A DNA stretch of 15,675 nucleotides from CAYLZO01 sp964387775 (lineage in GTDB: Bacteria > Chloroflexota > Anaerolineae > JAAYZQ01). Each line of letters begins with the position of its first letter. Position 1 is the first letter of the stretch. The position numbers and the translations under genes were made by a program. The notes below the pieces were generated by a model. It had not been told where the DNA came from, searched no databases, and saw only the letters and a program-made list of their open reading frames with translations. The stretch is taken from the NCBI GenBank assembly GCA_964387775.1, contig CAYLZO010000122.1, forward strand, positions 1 through 15,675, given 5' to 3'. This document shows, piece by piece, positions 1 through 5,967 of this stretch.

Positions 1-1
1 C

Positions 2-1150
2 AGCGACGGACCGACGCCCTCGGCCTCGTCCTGGCCAAATCCATGGCTTGGCGGACACACAGGTCTTACTCGTGGCTTTGACACTTTCTACTGCCTGTGG
101 CAAAAGCCTAGCATTCTTGATGAACCAGAGCGCTTTATTGATGCTGTTCTCAACAAAGGTCGGAGATGGCTTCACGGTGGGAACGATGGAGGAGCCTACC
201 GAATTCAGCGTGTGATGAACCGCTGGATTGGCAGGTGCAGAAAGAAGCCGTACTTTCTGTTTTTGCACTACATAACGGCCCACGCTCCCTATCTTCCACC
301 CAGAAAATATTTTGATCGTTTCGCTATTCAACCCAGTCCAGCAAGCCTTGCCCGTTTGCGTAGAGTGGCTAGGGATGGTGGATACTCCTACATGGCGGGC
401 TTTCTTGACATGGGAGATGCTGATTGGGAAGTTATCCGTTCTTGGTATGACGCCGAAGTTGCTTGTATGGATGACTGCCTGGCTCAGGTTTTCGCCAAAT
501 TGGAACACAGTGGGTTGTTGGACAATACACTGGTAGCTATCACTTCGGATCATGGTGAAAACTTTGGAGATCATGGGTTGGCTTATCATGAATTTGGCCT
601 ATATGATAGTTTGCTTCATGTGCCACTGGTTCTGTATGGTCCGATGGCCAATCCTGTTGGCGGGGGACGGGTGGATAGTGCTCTAGTTTCCCACACTGAT
701 ATTATGCCGACATTTCTAGCTCGAGTCAGAAGTGATGCTGGTGTGCGGCAAGGGACCGGGAAAGATTTGCTGTCAAGTGATAGAGGACATGATTTTGTCT
801 TTGCGGAATACGGTCCTCCGACGACACTTGGTGTGTTTGAGCGCTTACATCCTTCCTTTGACAGCAGTCGATTCGATCGTGCGCTAAGATCTGTGCGTAC
901 GGAACAATGGAAGTACATAGAGGCGTCCGATGGTCAAGAGGAGTTGTTCGACGTTGGCACTGATCCGGGTGAAATGGACAATTTGGTTGGGGTATTGCCG
1001 GACATATGTTTAATGCTTCGTAGTCGTTTGGAGGATGTTCTGCCCGAAAGGGATGAGAGCAGAGACGAGGATGTCTCTTTGCAGGCAACTTACTCACCAG
1101 ACGAAGAAGCAACGCTGATGGCACGCTTGCGCGAACTTGGATATGCCTGA
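2..1150 (+). CDS. Sulfatase / alkaline-phosphatase-superfamily hydrolase, 5' end cut by window edge
   Basis: The reading frame is open from base 2, so the gene starts outside the window and the ATG at 212 is only an internal Met. The N-terminal nucleophile motif (Cys/Ser-x-Pro-Ser-Arg) is therefore not visible, and whether the formylglycine residue exists cannot be judged. What is visible fits the sulfatase family. TGLTRGFDTFY at 59-91 matches the usual stretch after the first catalytic half. FLFLHYITAHAPYLPP (about 258-305) is the typical substrate-pocket strand. TSDHGENFGDHG has the metal-binding Asp-His pair at 548-553. The C-terminal stretch RTEQWKYIE followed by ELFDVGTDPGEMDNL is the standard end of the fold. 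The enzyme would hydrolyse a sulfate (or possibly phosphate) ester; the substrate is unknown. Codon use is visibly AT-richer than in the genes from 3.7 kb on, which may indicate transfer. It lies alone on this side, with no co-directional gene for 2.5 kb. Confidence 0.9.
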   Translation, partial: SDGPTPSASSWPNPWLGGHTGLTRGFDTFYCLWQKPSILDEPERFIDAVLNKGRRWLHGGNDGGAYRIQRVMNRWIGRCRKKPYFLFLHYITAHAPYLPPRKYFDRFAIQPSPASLARLRRVARDGGYSYMAGFLDMGDADWEVIRSWYDAEVACMDDCLAQVFAKLEHSGLLDNTLVAITSDHGENFGDHGLAYHEFGLYDSLLHVPLVLYGPMANPVGGGRVDSALVSHTDIMPTFLARVRSDAGVRQGTGKDLLSSDRGHDFVFAEYGPPTTLGVFERLHPSFDSSRFDRALRSVRTEQWKYIEASDGQEELFDVGTDPGEMDNLVGVLPDICLMLRSRLEDVLPERDESRDEDVSLQATYSPDEEATLMARLRELGYA

Positions 1151-1295
1151 CCCGGGGCTTGGCCATGTTCGTTCGAGTGTCCGAGTTGGAAGTGAGTTCA
1201 TCGGTTTTCAAAAAGCTTGGGCACTCACCAGCTTTGAGCTGTGCAATCCTTCCAGCGATAGACTGTAATATACATAAATGATTTTCCGGCATTGT

Positions 1296-1569
1296 AGTGC
1301 GTCATTTGAATTGCGCAGAAATATTAAACATAAGGCTCAATGACATGACTGGAAATCGCATAACTGACTCTTGTCATCTGACTCGACCATGAGAATTTTG
1401 AGCTCCGTGCTCCGAATTCTGAGTACAGCTTCAAGAATCGAGGCACCAAACCCTAAAATCGTGGGGGGCAGTCAGAGAGCAAAAGGCAATGAGGCAATCA
1501 ACTCGGACGCGACCAAGGATTATGTTAGGGATGATCGGCAATGTGCTTGCGTGATTCAAATGACGCACT
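1296..1569. mobile_element. MITE-like element bounded by 16-bp perfect inverted repeats
   Basis: AGTGCGTCATTTGAAT at 1296-1311 recurs as its exact reverse complement at 1554-1569. Going inward, two mismatched positions are followed by four more matches (CGCA), giving 20 of 22 matching. The enclosed DNA has no recognisable transposase, and no target-site duplication is evident in the flanks. The size (274 bp), terminal inverted repeats and lack of coding content fit a non-autonomous miniature element or the two ends of a decayed insertion sequence. A long-range RNA stem is an alternative. The repeat is direct observation; mobility is inference. Confidence 0.5.
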
Positions 1570-1741
1570 TTTCCCTTCCACGGGGGAAGAAAATCATGTA
1601 TGAGGATAGCCTGTTTTCGTAGAATCAGATGGCACTTGCTGCGAATCGCTCTGGATAGTATCGCCTCAAAGTGGCGACCACGGTGGCGGTGAAGGTCCCT
1701 TGGTGGTACTTTTTGATATAGAACATAATATTCTCTGATTT

Positions 1742-1772
1742 AGAGTCAGCCGAACAGGCTGATTCTTGTTTT
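1742..1772 (+). terminator. Possible rho-independent terminator (+ strand)
   Basis: AGAGTCAGCC (1742-1751) pairs with GGCTGATTCT (1757-1766) around a GAACA loop. This gives ten pairs with one G-U, followed by TGTTTTG. The T-rich side lies to the right, so it would act on + strand transcripts. The nearest + gene upstream ends at 1150, so its client is unclear. On the - strand the hairpin is followed by A-rich sequence and would not act on the regulator mRNA. Confidence 0.4.
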
Positions 1773-1829
1773 GTATGGAAAGGGGTTGCTCGTGCTGACC
1801 GGATGCTCTTCCGGCAAACGTGGTTTTTC

Positions 1830-1846
1830 GGCCAGCACACCTGGCC
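1830..1846 (-). other. GC hairpin just past the regulator stop codon
   Basis: GGCCAG-N5-CTGGCC starts 7 nt beyond the stop codon of the - strand regulator gene. On the - strand it is followed by GAAAAACC, not by a T run, so it is not a classical intrinsic terminator. It could still protect the 3' end of the mRNA. A second hairpin, CCGGA-N6-TCCGG, lies at 1799-1814. Confidence 0.3.
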
Positions 1847-1852
1847 TACAAG

Positions 1853-3571
1853 CTACTCTGCCATGCCCCACTGCGGCCAGTAGTTGGGACCCCACTCCCG
1901 GGGCAGCACGTCTATCAGAAACGGTTCACCGTTTCCTGTAGAGTCGATGTGCAGGAACCTAGGCCCTTCATCGCCGTAGGTGTACTCGCAGACGATAGCC
2001 AGGCCATTCTGGTCCCAGTACAAGCGCACATCATCCGGCTTCTGCCCAAAGGTGTGTACCACATGGGCGGTGGTGCCATCGCGATTGATGAGCCATACCT
2101 CACGATTGGGGTGGGCCGGCGCTCGTGGACATTCTTGGCCCAAGAAGGCAATCTGCTGGCTGTTAGGCGACCACTTTAACTCGCCAAGGCAGAACTTGCC
2201 CGATTCACCAAACAGCCGGTGTGGCTCCGAACCATCGGGGCGGATGAGCCACAACTCCCCGTTGCGGCTGAAGGCGATCCACGCTTCGTCAGGAGACCAG
2301 TTCGCCATGAGGTCGCAAGTGCTTCCCCACGTAAGCTGCCTCAGGTTGGAGCCATCGGCGTCGATGACGTAGAGATGGTGGTTGCACGGCAGCACAGAGC
2401 CAAGTGCTGGACCAGCGGCAAAGACGATCTGCTCTCCGTCCGGTGCCCAGGTGATGGCATCCATCTCCGCAAAGTCCAGATCATCCGTCACCTGGGTGAT
2501 CTGGCCGCTGCGGAGTTCATGCACACAGATCTGCGGGGGTATCACGTCCGGGCACGGCAAAACGATCTTGCCCACAGGAGACACTGCGACGTTCTCGGGC
2601 GGCGGCACGGCCCTCTCAGTCGGTGCTACGCCGAACAGCGTGAGGATCTGCATAATGGCGACGGCCAGGAGCAGCAGACTACCCCCGATCAACGCCAAGT
2701 TCACACCGACTGTCCGCCAGCCCGGCAGGCGACCTCGGGCGCGTGGAGGGGAGGACACCTCCCTGACTTTGCCGGCCGGAGGAAAGCTTGTCTGGTTTTG
2801 GGCCCAACCAGGTCCGGACCTGCCATCCTGGATCTGTTCGTACAGCCGCGTCGTCTCGGCTGCCGGCTCGACACCCAGTTGTTCAGCCAGGATGCACCGG
2901 CAGGCTTTGTACTGGGCTACGGCGAGCCCTCGTTGGCCGTTGAGCGCCAGCAAACGCATCAACTGCCGCTGCGCCTCCTCTTGCCAGGGTTCCAGGTCTA
3001 CCTGTTGCCGGGCATAGGGTATGGCCTTGCCGTACTCGCCCTGTGCTTCGTGATGGGCTGCCAGGCGGCGAAGGGCTCCCAGCGCCTCGCGCCGCAGCCG
3101 TTCTCGTTGCAGCAAAAGCCACTCTTCAAAGGCCACGCTATCACCGAGGGAGAATCCTTCCAAAAAGCTCCCCCGATACAACTCGGCTGCTTTCTCCAGG
3201 GAATCGATCTCTGCCGAAAACTGGGCAGCTTTCAACGAGCGAGTGAACGCAGTCACATCGCACCAGGCGTCGCCGGCACAGTTGAACTGGATCGTCTGCC
3301 GGGAGATGGACAGAAAGGGCGGCGCAGCTTGGTGGTCGCCAATCACCCGGCGCAAGTTGGCCAGGGCGCGGCGCAGGCTGGCCCGGGCCGAGGGCTCCGG
3401 GTAATCGGGCCATAACAATCCGGCCAGCGCTTCGCGGCGATGGGGGCGATCCGCTTCGACGGCCAGGTAGGCCAACAGGGCCCGCACTTTGTCTGAGGCA
3501 AAGCCGGTCACCGGCTCTCCCCCCAGGGTCACTTCGAAGGACCCAAACTGGCGGATGGACAGATGAGCCAT
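1853..3571 (-). CDS. Membrane-anchored SARP/BTAD transcriptional regulator with C-terminal TolB/WD40-like propeller
   Basis: Start chosen at the ATG at 3571 (572 aa): AGGAGGG lies 6-7 nt upstream. An in-frame ATG six bases earlier is too close to that site, and the longer frame to 3619 runs into the -10 box. Residues 1 to about 95 form an OmpR/SARP-type winged helix (IRQFGSFEVTLGG, then KVRALLAYLAVEADRPHRRE and SARASLRRALANLRR). Residues about 105-250 are the all-helical bacterial transcriptional activation domain with typical BTAD phrases (YRGSFLEGF, RLAAHHEAQGEYGKAI, QLGVEPAAET). After a linker, residues about 288-315 are strongly hydrophobic, one predicted membrane span. Residues about 340-572 carry propeller repeats with the signature WxPDGxxIxF...LYVIDADGSxxRQLT, three or four times. 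The layout predicts a cytoplasmic DNA-binding half and an extracytoplasmic sensor half, comparable in logic to CadC/ToxR. It is divergent from the haem operon and is the likely regulator of it (inference). No frameshift or missing element is seen. Confidence 0.9.
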   Translation of the reverse strand: MAHLSIRQFGSFEVTLGGEPVTGFASDKVRALLAYLAVEADRPHRREALAGLLWPDYPEPSARASLRRALANLRRVIGDHQAAPPFLSISRQTIQFNCAGDAWCDVTAFTRSLKAAQFSAEIDSLEKAAELYRGSFLEGFSLGDSVAFEEWLLLQRERLRREALGALRRLAAHHEAQGEYGKAIPYARQQVDLEPWQEEAQRQLMRLLALNGQRGLAVAQYKACRCILAEQLGVEPAAETTRLYEQIQDGRSGPGWAQNQTSFPPAGKVREVSSPPRARGRLPGWRTVGVNLALIGGSLLLLAVAIMQILTLFGVAPTERAVPPPENVAVSPVGKIVLPCPDVIPPQICVHELRSGQITQVTDDLDFAEMDAITWAPDGEQIVFAAGPALGSVLPCNHHLYVIDADGSNLRQLTWGSTCDLMANWSPDEAWIAFSRNGELWLIRPDGSEPHRLFGESGKFCLGELKWSPNSQQIAFLGQECPRAPAHPNREVWLINRDGTTAHVVHTFGQKPDDVRLYWDQNGLAIVCEYTYGDEGPRFLHIDSTGNGEPFLIDVLPREWGPNYWPQWGMAE

Positions 3572-3618
3572 GGACATCCCTCCTAGAAGGTGCACGTATC
3601 CCCCCCGAGTCATCTCCA

Positions 3619-3647
3619 ATTATACAACACCGGAAAGTAAAATTCAA
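3619..3647 (-). promoter_or_regulatory. Sigma70-type promoter of the SARP regulator
   Basis: Read on the - strand: TTGAAT (3647-3642), 17-nt spacer, TATAAT (3624-3619). The -10 is perfect and the -35 has four of six consensus bases (TTGACA). Transcription would start near 3612, leaving a leader of about 40 nt with the AGGAGGG ribosome site. Confidence 0.75.
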
Positions 3648-3663
3648 CTTGCGGCTGGCCTTT

Positions 3664-3714
3664 ACGTTTCCGTTGCGCTCTCTGGACGTTTTCGTCCCGC
3701 TCATGGAGTATAAT
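3664..3714 (+). promoter_or_regulatory. Promoter of the haem operon with a candidate SARP operator (22-bp direct repeats)
   Basis: A perfect TATAAT lies at 3709-3714, but there is no good -35 box at 16-18 nt. The upstream region instead holds a direct repeat: ACGTTTCCGTTGCGCTC (3664-3680) and ACGTTTTCGTCCCGCTC (3686-3702), identical at 14 of 17 positions. The period is exactly 22 bp and the second copy covers the -35 position. SARP-family activators are known to bind direct repeats with 11- or 22-bp periodicity just upstream of the -10, substituting for a weak -35. The site lies between the two divergent genes and points toward the + operon, so activation by the neighbouring SARP is the natural inference. 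Confidence 0.6.
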
Positions 3715-3742
3715 CAACGATGCGTTCGTTGTCGAAAATGGG

Positions 3743-4045
3743 ATGATGATGAGCAGCAAGCCAAGCGAGTCGGGTGAGCATCTGGACTATCTCTCTTTTC
3801 TCATGCGCCTGTGGCGAGTGCCCGGGGAGAAGGCGTCCCACTGCCCGAAAGAAGACACCTGGCGGGCCTCTCTCCAAAGCGCCCAGACCGGCGTTACATC
3901 GAGCTTTGCTGACCTGGAGGATCTTTTTGCGTTTCTGCGGGAACAGATGGGCCATGAGCCCGAGGGCAAAGAACCCAAAGACGATCAGGCCACCACGGTG
4001 ATTGTGGTCATCCATCGTCCCGGATGCAAAGAAGGAGGCGGCTAG
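3743..4045 (+). CDS. Small cytosolic protein of unknown function (WRASL / FADLEDLFAFL family), first gene of the haem operon
   Basis: 100 aa. It opens with three consecutive Met codons (3743, 3746, 3749), and no clear ribosome-binding site decides between them. Visible blocks are YLSFLMRLWRV (16-26), WRASLQS (40-46), and FADLEDLFAFLRE (55-67, probably a helix), followed by a charged linker and a beta-like ATTVIVVI near the end. There is no signal peptide, membrane segment or metal-binding motif. Small proteins of this pattern (short strand 'RLWR', 'WRASL', then 'F.sLeeLFaFL') recur as hypothetical proteins in Chloroflexota; I know no assigned function. The stop codon (4043-4045) directly abuts the GTG start of the cytochrome-propeller gene, and its last codons contain that gene's ribosome site, so the two are probably translationally coupled. 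A role as an adaptor or regulator is only a guess. Confidence 0.8.
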   Translation: MMMSSKPSESGEHLDYLSFLMRLWRVPGEKASHCPKEDTWRASLQSAQTGVTSSFADLEDLFAFLREQMGHEPEGKEPKDDQATTVIVVIHRPGCKEGGG

Positions 4046-5920
4046 GTGGCAAAGAGAATCTCGTTGACGTCCTGGCTTGGATTCTTGCTCGTGTTATCCT
4101 TCGGTTCGCACGCAGCCGAGGATGTCCCTTCCCTCGGGGCGCGATCGAGCAGCGCCATCACCATCACTGCCGACGGAGCGACGCTGCTGGTCGTCAACCC
4201 CGATTCCAACTCGTTGACGCTGGTGGCTACGGCCAACCATTCGGTCCTGGCCGAGGTGCCCGTGGGCGTGGACCCACGCAGCGTAGCGGTCTCACCCGAT
4301 GGCAGCGCGGCTTACGTGGCCGATCAGGGCAGCGACAGCCTGTCGGTGATCGACATCGCCGCCCGGGCCGTGATCGCCGACGTCGCCGTGGGCGATCGAC
4401 CGGTGGGGGTGGCGGTCTCGCCCGATGGCAGGTTCGTCGCCATCGCGGAACTGGGCCTTGACCAGGTGCGCCTGCTCGACGCCGCGAACCTGTCCACTCT
4501 ATCGCTCACGGCCGTCGCCGATCGTCCCTACGGCCTGGCCTTCACCCCCGATGGCCAGCGTTTGCTCGTCAGCCACCTGCTCGGCGGCGACGTGACGGTG
4601 CTATGGGTTCGACCCTACCGCGCCTACCTGCCCATTATTCTCAAAGGCCCAGGAACAAAGTCACCGAGCACCCTCTCCAATCCCCAATCCCCAATCTCCA
4701 CCTGGCCCAACGTCGCCCCGGCTCCCGCTGTTTTGGTCAACGCCGCCGGCACGCGCGCCTATCTGCCGCAGACCATGGCCAACGGACTGGGCTACAACAC
4801 CAGCTTTGACACCACCGTCTTTCCCAAGGTCTCGGTGCTCAACCTGGAGACAAACAGCCACCAGACCTCCGAGCACATCTCCTTGCCCGAAACCGACCGG
4901 CCGGTGGGCCTGCCCTGGGATGTGGCGCTGGCCAAGGGCGATACCGAGCTGTGGGTCGTCAACTCGGCCAGCAACGACGTCTCAGTGATAGACATCAGTA
5001 CCCCGACCCACCCCGCCCGAGTGGCCAACATCCCGGTGGGCGACAACCCCCGGGGCATCGTACTGGCGCCCGACGGCAACCGGGCCTACGTGAACAACAC
5101 CCTGGCCGGCACGGTCAGCGTGATCGACACCAGCACCTACACCGTGACCGACGTCATCACGGTCACGACCCTGCCCCTGCCGCCCGTGCTGCTGCGCGGC
5201 AAACGTCTGTTCTTCTCCAGCGCCCGGCCCGACCTGGCCCAGGCCGCCTGGATCAGTTGCAATACCTGCCACGTCGCGGGCGAGCACGACGGGCGCACCT
5301 GGCTGTTGCAATACACGGGCCCGGTGCCCCCCGGTGAGCAGCCGGTCATCCGCCGCAATACGACCAGCCTGCTGGGCATGATCGAGACCTACCCGCTGCG
5401 CTGGTCGGCGGAATGGAACGAGTCGGCCGATAGCGAATTCAGCATCCGGTTCGAGCAGTTTGGCCAGGGTCTCATCGACGGCGATATGCACCCCACGCTG
5501 GGCACGCCCAACCAGGGGCGCGCATACGATCTGGACTGCCTGGCGTTGTTCCTCGACGGTCTGTCTGTGCCTGCCCGCGCGCACACTCTCACCGAGGCAG
5601 AGTTGCGCGGCAAGGTCATCTTTGAATCGCCCCAGACCGGGTGCGCCAACTGCCACCCGGCGCCCTTGTACACCGACCTGCAAGTGCACGATGTGGGCAC
5701 TGCCGACGGTCCGGGGGAGTGGTTCGGCCCACTGATCGACACGCCCACGCTGCGCTTCCTGTACGACAGCGCCCCGTACCTGCACGACGGCAGCGCGGCC
5801 ACGCTGTACGACGTGCTGACGGCGGCGAATCCTGGCGATGAGCACGGCGTCACCTCCCACTTGAGCGAGCAAGGGCTGGCCGACCTGGTCGCCTTCATGC
5901 TAGTTTTGCCCTATGAGTAA
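4046..5920 (+). CDS. Exported YVTN beta-propeller / di-haem cytochrome c (MauG / cytochrome c peroxidase-like) protein
   Basis: 624 aa, GTG start at 4046 with AAGGAGG 7 nt upstream. Residues 1-23 are a signal peptide (hydrophobic WLGFLLVLSFG, cleavage after SHA). Residues about 35-375 contain YVTN-type propeller blades: repeated DPRSVAVSPDGSAAYVADQGSDSLSVID-like units at about 75-105, 117-145, 160-186, 300-318 and 333-362. Residues about 384-624 are a di-haem c domain. The first haem site is CNTCH (405-409), the second CANCH (533-537), and APYLHDGSAATLYDVL (576-591) is the signature near the C-terminus of the CCP/MauG family. The protein should sit outside the membrane and do peroxidase-like or oxidative electron-transfer chemistry; the substrate is unknown. 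Oddity: YLPIILKG (194-201), which in this lineage normally ends a secreted protein, is embedded between blades and is followed by a low-complexity stretch encoded by heptamer repeats, as if two genes had fused. Second gene of the operon; 47 nt precede the next start. Confidence 0.88.
   Translation: MAKRISLTSWLGFLLVLSFGSHAAEDVPSLGARSSSAITITADGATLLVVNPDSNSLTLVATANHSVLAEVPVGVDPRSVAVSPDGSAAYVADQGSDSLSVIDIAARAVIADVAVGDRPVGVAVSPDGRFVAIAELGLDQVRLLDAANLSTLSLTAVADRPYGLAFTPDGQRLLVSHLLGGDVTVLWVRPYRAYLPIILKGPGTKSPSTLSNPQSPISTWPNVAPAPAVLVNAAGTRAYLPQTMANGLGYNTSFDTTVFPKVSVLNLETNSHQTSEHISLPETDRPVGLPWDVALAKGDTELWVVNSASNDVSVIDISTPTHPARVANIPVGDNPRGIVLAPDGNRAYVNNTLAGTVSVIDTSTYTVTDVITVTTLPLPPVLLRGKRLFFSSARPDLAQAAWISCNTCHVAGEHDGRTWLLQYTGPVPPGEQPVIRRNTTSLLGMIETYPLRWSAEWNESADSEFSIRFEQFGQGLIDGDMHPTLGTPNQGRAYDLDCLALFLDGLSVPARAHTLTEAELRGKVIFESPQTGCANCHPAPLYTDLQVHDVGTADGPGEWFGPLIDTPTLRFLYDSAPYLHDGSAATLYDVLTAANPGDEHGVTSHLSEQGLADLVAFMLVLPYE
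4675..4702 (+). repeat. Heptamer tandem repeat (CYCCAAT) inside the propeller gene
   Basis: CTCCAAT-CCCCAAT-CCCCAAT-CTCCACC, three full units and one degenerate unit, within the coding frame (encoding roughly LSNPQSPIST). Twenty-one inserted bases keep the frame. Short tandem heptamers of the CCCCAAT type are known as dispersed simple repeats (STRR) in filamentous cyanobacteria. Here the unit lies exactly at the junction after the internal YLPIILKG tail. Confidence 0.6.
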
Positions 5921-5967
5921 GGCAAAATGTCAGAGTGGATCGAGTTTTTCGGAAAGGAGATTCCTTG

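Larger units (their letters stand above)
1151..1852. other. Intergenic stretch without a convincing gene
   Basis: About 700 bp between the sulfatase and the 3' end of the regulator. The only open frames (an 83-codon frame on + and a 71-codon frame on -) show no recognisable motif, no good ribosome-binding site and no codon bias, so I call no gene. It contains a pair of 16-bp inverted repeats 242 bp apart (separate entry), a terminator-like hairpin at 1742-1772, and two short GC hairpins at 1799-1814 and 1830-1846. It may be the scar of past insertions. Confidence 0.6.

Noticed and set aside
726..1292. 188-codon - frame opposite the sulfatase 3' end
   Set aside because: Antisense to a gene with clear family motifs and without start signals.
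1371..1622. 83-codon + frame in the gene-poor stretch
   Set aside because: No ribosome site and no motif, and it runs across the right inverted repeat of the MITE-like element.
1625..1840. 71-codon - frame downstream of the regulator
   Set aside because: Overlaps three hairpins and has no homology I recognise; probably chance.
2219..3415. 398-codon + frame antisense to the SARP regulator
   Set aside because: No start signal and no recognisable domain; it mirrors a clearly real gene.
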